From: Setophaga petechia
Taxonomy: Eukaryota > Chordata > Aves > Passeriformes > Parulidae
Direction: 5' to 3'
Length of the DNA: 64,000 nt
NCBI GenBank assembly: GCA_024362935.1
Contig: JANCRA010000008.1
Coordinates: 31,552,557-31,616,556 of the forward strand
Below, in pieces: positions 1 through 11,822 of the stretch. The position numbers and the translations under genes are program-made. The notes beneath the pieces were generated by a model. The model did no database searches and was not told the DNA's origin. It was given only the letters and a program-made list of their open reading frames with translations. Position 1 is the stretch's first letter. The number at the start of each line of letters is the position of its first letter.

Positions 1-220
1 AGCATTTGCTCAGTTTCAGAAATCTTTGTCAGCTGGACAGGGTGATAGTTTAACAATGAGAAGGCAAAAAGGCAATGTATTTTCAGTATTACCATTAAAC
101 CTACAACCATCTATATTCTTTCTAATTTGAATATGCAACTTGTGAGAGTTGAGAGCTGCACCTCTTAGCTTTTTTTAGTAGTACTCAGTGTAGGCAAAAA
201 ACCAAGCAACAGTTAAATTT

Positions 221-311
221 GAAAAAAAAAACAACAAAAAAAACCACCCAAAAAAAAAAAAAAAAACCAAAACCAAACCAAAACAAACAAACAAAAAATA
301 AAAACAAAAAC
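221..311 (+). repeat. A-rich low-complexity tract
   Basis: A-rich sequence with AAACC, AAACAAAC and AAAACC units. Similar tracts occur at about 9870-9945 and 43456-43522. An open frame on the complement encodes only Phe/Val/Leu-rich low complexity. Confidence 0.9.
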
Positions 312-2783
312 CCTAAATCCCTGCAGTATTAGGTCACTCCTGAAGAATTTTCTTGGCATTTTGGCTAAAGACCGACCACACACTCTTCTGCAGATAAGCA
401 GCTTTTCCAAACTTCAGCTGACATGCCTACATAGAACCTCAAGAAAATCATCATGCAGCTTCTCCTGCAGTTTGCCCACATGATGTTGCTGACCAAGTAA
501 ATGGTAGAAAACTGGCTTTGAAATCACATGTGAAAGAAATAGTACAGATTACATAAAATACAGTTAAATTCCATCAGCAGAGTCAAGTCTCATAGAGGAT
601 GTCTTCCCAAAGTAGAGATAGAACTATAAAACTTGGGTAGCAAAGCATTGTATTCACAGATGAAACCCTTTTAAAGCTATTTTACAATCTTTTACATTGC
701 TCTGGCACCATCCACATCAGCTAATTACATTTAAATTGTAGTGTTATACTACAGTTCTTTACTTGTTTTCTTTTAACTGTCTCCCTTTTCTCAGCCCAAC
801 TGCTCCCGTACCTAGAAATGTGGAGAGATTGGAGAAATGCAAGTGAGTTGTGTCCATTGTACTGCCTCTCCTCCCCTCAGGACAAGCAGAATTTGCATAG
901 CACTTTGTTTAGATGCTAGCAGTTGGTTTGGGGTTTAATGATGAGTTTTTGCTTGTTTTGTTTGGCTTTTGGGGTTTTTTTTTTGTTACGTTGGGTTTTT
1001 TTAATCAAAGAGAGCCGCTTTGGGATAGGTGGAAAGAATTTAAAGCCGAATTACACAAAGAACACTGTAATGTCCAGCCTGAACCAAACTGCCCCCATGA
1101 CACAAACAACATAGACCTAGCATAGACTTTAATTAAATTCTACAAGGAAGCAGATAACCTGGCTTGCAAGACAGGATAAAAATGTATACAGAGTAAGTTT
1201 ATGGCAGCCTACAATACTTTTTAGCATAGCAGCATCATGTTCAGTCCATCATTCCTGTATTTGCAGAGATACTGAGGAATTTGGGGATATTTGTCTTATC
1301 TCTGTAAGGAAAGGGAACAGAAGTGGGGGAATATGAGCTGTTAGAAAAACAGACATACTAGAGTGAGAAGGGTTAAACTAAAAAGCAAACTCCAGTCCTG
1401 ACAGCAATCTGCACACAGGAAAGCTTCCAGGGACTTTTTGAAGCAGATGATGTGGAAGGACAGTAAAAAGGAAGAGCATTAAGATATCCACGGTGTATGC
1501 AACAATTGTACACAGAATACATCAAAATGCTTTACCAAAAATGCAGGGATTTTAGCACCTTCTTGAGATGAGAAAAGAGAAAGGTCAAAGCCTGTGCTTT
1601 TCTGCCACTCACAAAGTACAGATGTGAAGAGTAACAGTCAAGAAAGCTGCTTGTTACATTTAAAATTCATTTTTCATGCTATAACAATAAATGCATCATT
1701 TAGTTTTGAGATATTAATAAACTTACCAAGGTGGCAGAAATTATTACTCAACAAAGCATAAGTACCTAAAAAAGCTAACATTTCTAACAAAGCTAATATT
1801 TCTTCAAATATTAACTTGCAACGTTGTAAATAACAGAAGAAGAGATTGCCATCTAAAGCCAGCTGCACTAAAAATCCCAACATCTCCTTTGACCTACCTT
1901 CACTGCTCCCTTCCTAAGGTTCCTGAGCTCCATATTGGAGTAGAGGCTCACATACATGGCTGTAAAAGGTATCATTCTTAAGCATCAGCCTCTAGTGTTT
2001 GTTAAGAGATGAGCCTCTGAAAGGCTTTCCCTCTATCAATAGTTTTGTGTGAATAGTTTACTAGTGGTCTTCAAGGCAGAGAAGGAGAAGCCTTTTCATT
2101 CAAAGGTTGACCCTGAACAAACACGGCAGCGCCCTGTCTCCCAATTCAGATTGGGGTCAACAGCCATTCACTTCCTCTAATCAAATCTGAGTAGAAGCTG
2201 CCCTGCAGCAGCTATCTCACCCTCTTGCTTTGCTCCCTGGACCCAAGAAGTGGTATCTATAACTTCACTCAAATCCTCAACATTTCACAGAGTTCTACTG
2301 GCAAAAGTAGTGGTTTGACCAAGTCTTAGATACAAGGGAATGACTGCAGTTCAAATGATGTGTGCCTTAAGTGGCTACTCCATAAAGACATGCCTCTGGC
2401 AAGCATCTTTGAGGCACTAAGTGGAAATGGCTTTTTCCAAAGGCCCTCAGCTTCCTAAGCCCTGCATATGAGAGTGCTTCCAGACATCCCAAACAGACTG
2501 TCTACCCCACAGGCAGCATGCTACTAACCATTGCTTCAGCTGTGGAAAGGGGGAAAAAATTAGTTATCAACTGATCTACAAAGCATAGGAACAAGCACCA
2601 CTTGAAAGTGCAATGCAGGATGAAAATCTTGAGGGGAATACAGACCCAGCATCTACTCTTCTGTTTTCCATCTCCACATGCACACTTTGAGGCCCATCCT
2701 GCTGTCACACAGGCCTTCTACTCTACGCAGGGATACGAATGTCGCTTGTCTACCAAGGGGATAAGCTGCACGACACCCACACT

Positions 2784-3033
2784 TGTCACTTTATTGTAAA
2801 TCTTCCACACCTTCTGGGTGATTTATCATCAGCAGCTCCTCATAGCACAGCCAACAAACTCCAACTCTCTCCTCACCCAGCTAACCCACTCTTTTGTAGC
2901 ACTCATCTTATTGGACACAGCTGTGGCCTGTTAAAGGCAGGTTTGTTCCAAGTCTTTCCTAATTAGTACAGCTGTAACTCCTCAGGGGTGAGACTACCTT
3001 CTGCACTATTTTCTTACATTCTATCCCTCCACA
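2784..3033 (-). mobile_element. Solo LTR, family A copy 1 (250 bp)
   Basis: It aligns by eye with the copies at 8399-8703 and 18365-18660 over nearly its whole length. Shared blocks include CAGGCCACAGCTGT-type sequence and the segment before the TATA position. It starts TGTGGAGG and ends GTGACA on the minus strand and is flanked by perfect 6-bp direct repeats CACACT (2778-2783 and 3034-3039). The TATA box is mutated to TACAAAA. Six-base duplications fit a class II (ERVK-like) integrase. It lies in CARMIL1 intron 2 in the same orientation as the gene. Confidence 0.85.
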
Positions 3034-4753
3034 CACACTTTCAGGTCCAGACCAGAATTCTTGTATTTTTTTTTATAAAGGTCACTTTGCAAGGAAGATC
3101 CAGAAATGTAACCTGTTCAAATAAGAGCTACTTCTCACTTGACAACAGTTTCTACCTGTGAACACTTTTCCAGTAGCCTCACAGGAACCACAAACCCTTT
3201 TAATTTGTATCAACACCAGCAATGTGACTCCTTCTCTGAGCTTCATAGCAGAAACTTGTTTTGTTGTGCTAGCCTCAAATTTCACATGCCACAGCTATTC
3301 AGATCTTATTCTGCGCCACCCCTAACTCCCTGAGCCAGGGTCTCTCTTCCCTCATCCAGCAGGCCAATTAATTTGGTTAAATCTCTTCCAGGAGTGTAGG
3401 GTTATAAGAATCTGGCTCTTATTACATTTGGCATCCTAACAGTTTGTCATCTGAAATAATCAAATTAGGGAAGCTATCACTAAGACAAAGATATCACTCA
3501 TGAGTTGACACAGAGTAGATGTTTCAGAAACGGGGAGAGATGAGACAGGACCAAGGGCAGAAATCAGCCTGGCGACTCAGGTAGCTGTACAGAGCATCAC
3601 TAGCAGCAGCTAAATTTAAAGGATAATTTTATATCCTGGGCCTGTAATTACTTTACACAGTAATTACCACCACCATGAGGAAAAAAAAAACTCAAGGTGA
3701 GCTAAAGTAAGTATTTTAATAATCAAACAAATCAGCGGCATTCACCAATTTTTGCACCACAAGAATGGTTGAAGAGTGGGTCTCTGAGCAATGAGAGGCA
3801 TTTTTCACACTACACTAGCTTTTCACTTAGGAGCCCTTGCAGCCATTCTCAAGTTTACCGTGCCCTCCTTCACACTACTTACACCAAAGTAAACCACATT
3901 CTCTGTATGAGAAGTCTTCTCTTAAAGTAAGTCAGGCAGATGAAACAAGCTGTAAGAGGAAAAAAGCAAAAAAGAAACCCCACACAAATATATGTCTACC
4001 AAATAACACATTCTGTTCCCCTCCAAGTCTTCTCTTTCTTGGGAAAAAAGCCACCAATGGCAAAGAGTGAGTGAGACAAGAAGTTGACCCCAATGCTCAT
4101 TTTCTATTTTCAGCTTTAGAGAAATTGTATGTAATAATCAGTCTTCTGCCTCTTTTATCCACAGATTTCAGTGAAAATCCTTGCTTTCAGTAAAGGCTCA
4201 ATTTCATAAATAATGGTGGCAAGGAGTCAGGCCCTCTCAAAGCAAAAGCACATTAGCAAACCACTTTGGTACATTATATATTCAGCAAGAGAAGTAGAAA
4301 GAGTGTGGCAGTTTAAAAAGGAAATGCTTTCTAATTGGGTTACAAAAAAATTGACAGGAGGAAAGATTCCATTATCAGTTCAGAGCCACAGTGGATTCCT
4401 GCCTCTCACCACTTTTTTTTACCCCTACAACTGTTAGAGCTGTGCACAGAAAACCAGAACATGCTGAGTGAGATCATGTCCACATTTCCTCCTTCCAGAA
4501 CACTGCAGGTGAGTGTGTAAATGCAAAGTACATGAGCCAGGACAACAGCAGGTGCTTTAAGGGCACTGAAAAAGGAGTTCCTTTTTCTTTCCTTTCCCTG
4601 CCTGTACCAGTTGTCCAGAGCTAAAGAAAAGGAGAACAAACAAGCTGTATTTCTGTCCTCCCAAAGCATGGAAAGAACACACTATACTCAAGGTGCAAGA
4701 AATCATCTTAAATTTCTACACTTGCATGCACTACCAGCAATTCATTAAACCAC

Positions 4754-5386
4754 TGAATCATGGAATCATAAAACCATTTGGGTTGGAAGAGACCTTAAAG
4801 GTCCCCTTGTCCCAACCCCTTGCAAGAAGCAGGGACACTTTCTACCAGACCAGGTTGCTCAAAGCCTCATCCAACCTGGCCTTGAACACATGCACGGATG
4901 GGGTAACCACAACTTCTCCAGGCAACCTGTTCCAGTGCCTCACCACCCTGATCATAAAAAATTTCTTCCTTACATCTAGTCTAAACTAACCCTCTTTTAG
5001 TTCAAAACCATTCCCCCTTTTCTTATCACAACAGGTTCTGTTAAAAATTTTTACTTTTTCTTATAAGCCCGCTTTAAGTACTGGAAGGCTGCAGTAGGCT
5101 CTCCCTGGAGCCTTTTCTTCTCCAGGCTGAAAACCCTCAATTCTCTCTGCCTGTCTTCATAAGACAGGTACTCCAGTCCTCTGATCATCTTCAAGGTACT
5201 CATCTGCACTCACTCCAGGTCCATGTCCTCACACTGAGGGCCCCAGAGCTGGACACAGCATTTCAGGTGGGGTCTCACAAGCATGGAGCAGAGGGGCAGA
5301 ATCCCAGGGAGACTCACTCCAACAGGTAGGTCTATGTCCTTCCTATGCTGGGGGTCCCAGAGCAGGACAGTACTCCAGAATGCTAG
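4754..5386 (-). mobile_element. CR1 LINE 3' fragment with internal duplication
   Basis: The left edge has the inverted CR1 tail (TGAATCATGGAATCATA, then GGGTTGGAAGAGACCTTAAAGG). Read on the minus strand, the remainder encodes degraded C-terminal ORF2 sequence with the usual CR1 landmarks, such as the complements of CAGGCTGAAAACCC and CCCAGAGCTGGACACAGC. The last 180 bases contain the CCAGAGCTGGACA-type segment twice (5219-5271 and 5330-5382). Frameshifts and stops are frequent, so it is inactive. It is in CARMIL1 intron 2, in gene orientation. Confidence 0.9.
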
Positions 5387-7168
5387 GTTTGTAAATCTTC
5401 CCACCAGTTAAAAGTAACCTTATGGATCCGTGTACAACATAAATGTAAATTTCAGTGAAACTTGCACATGTGTATTTTTAAAAAATGTTTCCTATTTTGG
5501 AAACATCTGCAACTGCATTACTGAATTAATAAATACTATTTCCTTCAGTACTCTTCTTATTTCAGTTTTTTGTAGCAATTTTACAGGCCACAGTTCAGTT
5601 GCTTTCTAAGACACACCTTGTAAATGTATTAAAATACATTTTTGCATCTAAGTATTTTTTGATTACCCTACCTCACTTCACTTAGATTTCCTGACATGAG
5701 GGATGTACCAACACCTACCTCCTTTCATCTTCATAAAGACACACTTAAGATATATGTCATAACAGTCAATATTCTGGGCAGGGAAGAGGAAACACCATTA
5801 TTTTTAAAGAATGTCCCTATTTAACATCATTATCACACACCAGCTGTCATGATATAATGTGTGAGATTGCACACATTTTATGTAAAACCAACCTTAGACA
5901 ACCCTGTGAGCTTCATGCTCTTAGTGGTATAAAAGGAGTGCATGTTTTTTAAGGCAGGATGTGAAATTCATCTCTATTCAAACTGAATATCATGGATGGA
6001 TCAAGACAAAAGATGAGCAATGGAAAACAAGCACCAGAGCTTTTAATCCCAAAATAGTTTTGGCAGTGCAAAATACTACTGCCTCCATCCAGAGACTGCC
6101 ATCCTGATAGCTGAACAGCATAGGAGCTCAGGCTTTTCTCTGTTGCTTCACAAGAGTCAGCCACATTGTTCAAGCAGTGTTCAGAAGCCACATGGAGAGC
6201 ACACAAAATGGCCATAATTGCTCCTTTGAAAGAAAACACAGATAGATTTTATTTTTTAAATAGAATTCCAGTCTTTATAAGAGAGTCTTTAGAAGCAGAA
6301 TGTGAAAACTCAGACCATGTGCACAAAAAAAATATAAACTTCTTTGACAGGAGTCAACTCAGTTTTTTGTTTTAAAAGCCCGTGGAAACATATGTCCCAG
6401 AGAAAGTGACAAGGACATATGAATTGCTCCCAGTGAATTTATGTTGGGCATACAGTACATTTTAGGGAGAGCCACCTGCCAAAGCAACTGTCTCTATTTC
6501 AGAAGTAACACTGTGATATTTTAACAAAGAGAATGTAAATGAATGAGGGCAGAAGCATAACAGAAACTCCTCAATGGGATTTCCTAATAAAGTGCTTTTG
6601 GTCACTATGTCACATCACACTATTCTATAGCCTTACGATTAGGAAGAAAACAACATCAAAAATACCAAAATAAACCCAGCAACAAAGCAAAGAAACCTGA
6701 CGAAACATATAGACAGCATGGCCACTTGCAATATTTCCTTATCTTTTATGTCTAAAATAGTACTACTTTGGAAAGAAAAACTAATCTCAAAGGCAACTAA
6801 AGCAGGAATATTCTCTTTTTCTAATAGTGAAGACAAAAAATAGGATGAATCCAGAATTCCAGCCTATCATGAACCACTCTTAAAAACATCAATATTTCAT
6901 AAGGAGTTGGTCACATTTATTTCACCATGTGAAATAAAAGCCATATATATTGGCTTTAGCTCACATTTTAACTTCTCAATGTTTGCTGCTAATTACAATA
7001 AATCTGAGAGAAAGAAAAGGCAGGAGGAAATAATCAGCAAAATTACATACAGATATCTCAGCTATTTTGAGGGGTGAAAAGTAGCACCACAAAAACCAAA
7101 GCGAAGAAGCCCAATCCATAAAAGCATTTGTTTGCATGTGATAACCTGATAATCACCGAGTCCTCTGG

Positions 7169-7171
<3 letters not shown>

Positions 7172-7200
<29 letters not shown>
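7172..7200 (+). repeat. Poly(A) run of 29
   Basis: Pure A run in CARMIL1 intron 2, a T run in the sense of the gene. No retrogene body is recognised beside it. Confidence 0.97.
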
Positions 7201-8398
7201 CACCAAAAAGAAAACAATGAAGTATCTCACAGACAGCAACAGGGCATTCTGCCGGATCCCTTATGGTGGCAAAAGGTGAAGGCCTCAGAAGAGGGAGTAG
7301 GTGTAAAATTTCTCTTCTTTTTCTGTCTGTCTCCCCCCACTCCCCTCTTATCATCACAACTGAGACCTCTCCATACCCATCAGCTTAAGCTGAAACTGGA
7401 AAGAAGGTCAGAAGTTATCAGTGTGAGGAAAAACACTACAGGCACTCAGCATGATGCCTTCAACCTTGTCCTCACAAAAAACCAGGTTTGAACAAAACAA
7501 TCACACAAAACCAAAGCAGTCCTCTGCTGCTTAGAAAAGAGTGACGTCTCCATCTATTTTATCCCAATCAAAATACTGTGGTGAGCATCCCATTGAAGCC
7601 AAACACAGCTGGGTCCACTCCAGGAGTACTCTGCCTCTGGCTGAGGGCCACCTGGAGCAGCCTGCTCAAGGGCTCTGCCACAGCTGGGTTGCCTGCAGCC
7701 AACAGCACAGGTATGTGACCCCAAAAGTAGGAACAAGCCTTGACCAGGGCTCCCCCACCTTGCTTCAGAGCGCTGGCACTCAACTCTGGCCTGAAAGCAC
7801 CACAGCTACACCTGCACTCGGTCACCTTCCCAGCTGAGACCACCCTACAGAGCCAGCTGTGGGTCACTGCAGCGCTGTCACCACTGGAGCTCAGCTGCCA
7901 CCCCAGTCCTGCTGAGTGTCTCCCTGGCCCACAGTGGGACTGTGCCCCACTGGGGAGCCCCACGATGTCTGTTCTGCTCACCCTATGGGGCAGTTTGTCA
8001 CCTTTCAAGGTCTCCATATGCCCGCATGTTTCCTCAGTTTCCCCAGTGCAGCTTGGCTCTGCCAGAGTACCCAGATGGGACTGGGGTTTAGCCCTAATCA
8101 CTTGATGATTGATTTTTTTACCTGTTCAAGCTGGTTATTGCCTTTCCAGGGCTGGATACCTGTTTGCTGCTCAAACACATGAGATTTGGTGCCAGCAGAC
8201 CAGAGGCAGCTCATGATGCTTATTGTTTTGCATCATTATGACTAACTGAAAAACTAAATAACGGCAGATTGAGATTACCGAGACAGCAAACTCCTCGTGC
8301 AGACTGAAAAAATCTGGTTTATATCCAAATTCCTAGACATAATTTCCAAACTCTAGCCACCAAATCTATGATCCCAAAGCATCTTAAGGCAAGCATGG

Positions 8399-8703
8399 TG
8401 TTGTCATTATATTGCAAGAGTTCTATTATCATTATATTGCAAAGGTTCCATATTGCTAGTTTCATACCTCCTTGGTGTTTCTTGTAGGCAGCTCCTCTAG
8501 GCACTGACTCTTCCTTGTCCTTGCAGTAACCAACTAGTTCCCACCAATCCACTCTTTTATAACACTCTTCTTATTGGCTACAGGTGTGGCCTGTTAACAT
8601 CAGGCCTGCTCCTAATCTTTAGTAATTAACCCAGCTGCAACTCTTTAGGGGATAAGATTACATTCTATATCATCTTCATTTACCCATACTGTATCCCCTT
8701 ACA
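8399..8703 (-). mobile_element. Solo LTR, family A copy 2 (305 bp)
   Basis: On the minus strand it begins TGTAAGGGG and ends GACAACA, with perfect 6-bp target duplications GCATGG at 8393-8398 and 8704-8709. An intact TATAAAA lies at 8555-8561. Near its 3' end a unit of about 23 bases containing TATTGCAA is tandemly repeated, which makes it slightly longer than the other copies. No internal retroviral sequence remains, so it is a recombined solo LTR. It sits in CARMIL1 intron 2 in gene orientation. Confidence 0.9.
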
Positions 8704-9869
8704 GCATGGTCTTTATCCTCCAACTTCACCACTTTAATACTGGGATCCTATTGCAAGCAACACCAGGGGTTTTGCACTGTTTTTTCTGTTGTCTCAGATT
8801 CTAATTTCCATCTTAATTATCAGAGGAACTTCCTATAACAGAGTGATTTAAGCAGATGGTTACATTCATATTCCACTACTCTGTACCTTGAATATATTGT
8901 GAACAACAGGGCCAGCAGTCAAGTGTTTTTAGTTACCTGCCAAGTGCAGTCATTTTTAAATAAGCTCCCTTGCTCAAAGTGGGACTGATTTTGCTGAATT
9001 TCCCTAGGAAGAAAGGATGAGAGATCATTTAATTAAAGCACAGATTTGGGTGTCAGGGCTGCAGTGCCAGCCTCTGTGATGAACCTCTTCTAAAGCCATG
9101 AGCACATTTCACAACAGCTCTGGGGTTACCTAGATGAGGGCAACTGCTATTTTGCTATTTTCTCCCTATTAAGTGCTAGACCCAAAGCATGGCACCTAAT
9201 TTGCTTAAAAACACCCAACTACTAAGGAAATTCAACCCAAAATCTCAAAACAATCCATTTGCAACATGGGCACTCAAGAGACAGTACTCAGAAGATTAAT
9301 GTTTCAAAACCAAGCTCTCAGGAGTCAAGGAGTGCTGGCACAAAGGTTGCCCATGCAATCACATTTGAGCCCTCTGGTGCGTTCACTTAAGGATAAAGTC
9401 TTTAATTACTGAGCTGCTTTTGCTGCCAGTACTTCATTCAGCATTCCATTTGACAGGCTCACCAGAGGCACAACAACTTTGGTTTTACCCACTCCGGTCA
9501 GAACGTGGCCATATGCATTATTTACTGAAAAAATTTCAGTTCCAGCTCAGAGTACAAAACTTCTTAGTTTTACAGGAAGATTTCCTGTAGCATTTAGTAC
9601 TAAGCAGTCACATCTGAAGTAAGGTTTTTTATTTTCAGTGTCACTGTTTTGATGAGAGAAGGGTCTATGTCCACTACTATGCAGGTGAGAAGTGAGATTG
9701 TACTGACACGGAAAGGCCAAAAAGTCTCCATTAATTTGAGGTACCAAACTTAAAGTGTTTCTGGTGTAATGTTTTTCAGAGCATTCTACATTTCATGGAA
9801 CTTTGCATCCCCAAAATGAACCACAGTTTCTACAGGCCTTTGCCACAGCAGACAGCATTCAGCACCTCT

Positions 9870-9945
9870 GCAAAAAAGAAAAATAAACTCCCCAAAACTA
9901 CAAAAACAACCCAAAAACCCAAACAAACAAAAAACCAAACCAAAT
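9870..9945 (+). repeat. A-rich low-complexity tract
   Basis: AAAACCC, AAACAAAC and AACCAAACC units in CARMIL1 intron 2, similar in style to the tract at 221-311. Confidence 0.85.
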
Positions 9946-11724
9946 GATCCAATATAAAGATTTACACACTCAGAGAAACATTGTAGAAAAAGCATCTTTA
10001 GTGATTTGCAGCTTCACAAAAGGCAGTTTCCTTCCACAGCAAAGGAAAACACAAAATCCAATTCCAGCAATCAATATAATCAATTTCTCTAAGAATAAAA
10101 ACTTTTTTTCCCCCACCAATATAAATCCCCTGCATTTCTGCATCAAAGAACAAGTGGTTATACCAGACATCATCCAGTAAATCATTTCCCTGAAACACTT
10201 ATCTTGTGCACTGAAACCTACATGTATGTACACAAGTAGTGCTCACTAACTCATGAACCTCTGAAATATTCTCTCCCTTTCAGTACCTCTTCAGTCATGG
10301 AAGGTGAAAGTCCCCCACCTGAGAGCTCAGGAGATTAAAGAGAGAAAAAACACCCAAGGCACATTTAGGCATTTTACTGCCAAGTCGTACATCCCTCAGA
10401 AACCTCGCTGATGATTCAAAGCTTGACATTCTCTTGATCCCATCAGTTCAGAACAGTATTTCAGTATTTCCACAATATATTTCACTATTGATAATAGTTA
10501 TGATTCCATGTAAGTCCAAAAGTCAATCAAGTGTAACTACTTCAGTGAAACCTGTCAGCCTTCCCTATAAACATGGCTTTCAAATAAATAGAGACAATCA
10601 ATCACCATTCACATATTCAATCTATTTCCAGTACAGAAACAGTAAATCGAGGAACTAGATATAACATGGGTAGATATTAAACAGAAAGTATTTCAAGTTC
10701 CTTTAAGTAGTGGCTCTCACAGAAAAGTGAGCCATTATCTACAGTCATAATGCCCAGAGATAGCAACATGTACTTTAAGAAGATAATTCAGAAGTGATTA
10801 AAAATTTGTGGTTTTGAAAGACAAAATAGCACATCTGCATGGAGAATGTACCTAATATCTGTGATAACAGCTTTGGCAACAAAACTTTCAAATATGGAAC
10901 AGCATGAACACAAGACACCAAATTTCAAATATCTTGCAAAATATTATGGCAGCATTGTACTTAATTGTGCTTTTTACTCTAAGAGTTCTCCTGATAGAAA
11001 TGTATCAAAAGAGCAAGGAAATACAGTTCCATGTCTTTTTGTGTATTCAAGATAGTATGCAAATGTAGCAGCTCATTACCACAGCCTTCTTCCTATCAAG
11101 AGAGACCAGCAAAACTATTCTTGAGAAAACAGGAAAGCATACTTAAGTGAGATTAATTTGACACTTTCCTCCATTACAGTTTTAAGAACAATTTACAATC
11201 CCACACATTAAGCATTTATTTTAAAATGCAGATGTAAGACTTAACATGTTGAGAATACCAAAAAACACAAATAGTCATTTGAGTTCAAAACACCCAACAG
11301 TTTTACTGTCGCTCTTCACTGCATAACAGCTTCAGATTCTCAAAATTAACTCTACACACTTCATTTTGCATTTCTTGGCCACTTAAAACTCTTAGGGATA
11401 TAAACAGGAAACCTAACCAGCAAAGGCAGCAGAATATTTTAGAACAGGTTCCGATAATAGTTTGCTTTATCATCAGTCCACAAACAATATCCAAAACTCT
11501 GAAAAATAACTCAGTGATAAACAAGTGTGCGTACACATACACAGCTGCACACCAACCCTGTGCAGGCTATCATGAAAGCAAGAAAAAGTAAGAAAATAAA
11601 TCACATGGACATCTTATGGCACACAGAAAGTTCAAAGAATACTTCCAGAGGAGAATTAATGCATTCTGAAAAGATACTGGCTTTTCCTCTGCATTTGTAA
11701 TCTGAGTCATTCTATTATACTTAC

Positions 11725-11822
11725 CAATATTTTGTTATCCACTTTATCTCCCTTGGTTTCCAGCTTTACTTTCTTCTTGACAGAAATTTTGATTTTCCTC
11801 CCAATAACATCCCTGACACTTT
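11725..11822 (-). CDS. CARMIL1: CARMIL1 exon 2 (PH-like domain start)
   Basis: This 98-base exon on the minus strand is preceded by a pyrimidine-rich acceptor (TTTGTTTCAG) and followed by the donor GTAAGT. With the G carried over from exon 1 it encodes 33 residues, including [18 protein letters not shown] and ending GDKVDNKIL, in phase 0. It matches the start of the CARMIL1 PH-like domain, with conservative changes relative to human as I remember it (V-R for I-K, D for E, I for V, T for V). The Lys-rich strand fits the lipid-binding role known for this domain. The lengths fit exactly: 2 bases plus 32 codons. Open frames on the opposite strand here are shadows. Exon 3 is not visible between this exon and position 1. 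Confidence 0.95.

Larger units (their letters stand above)
1..11724 (-). other. CARMIL1: CARMIL1 intron 2 (partial, runs off the window)
   Basis: After the exon 2 donor no sequence resembling the expected continuation of CARMIL1 was found down to position 1, so this is read as intron. Recognised contents are two solo LTRs of one family (2784-3033 and 8399-8703), a minus-strand CR1 (4754-5386), an A-rich tract (221-311), a 29-A run (7172-7200) and a GC-richer patch (about 7590-8080). The stretches 312-2777, 3040-4753, 5387-7171 and 8710-11724 hold AT-rich unique sequence in which I see no gene. The exon 3 search was by eye, and a short divergent exon could have been missed. Confidence 0.7.
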
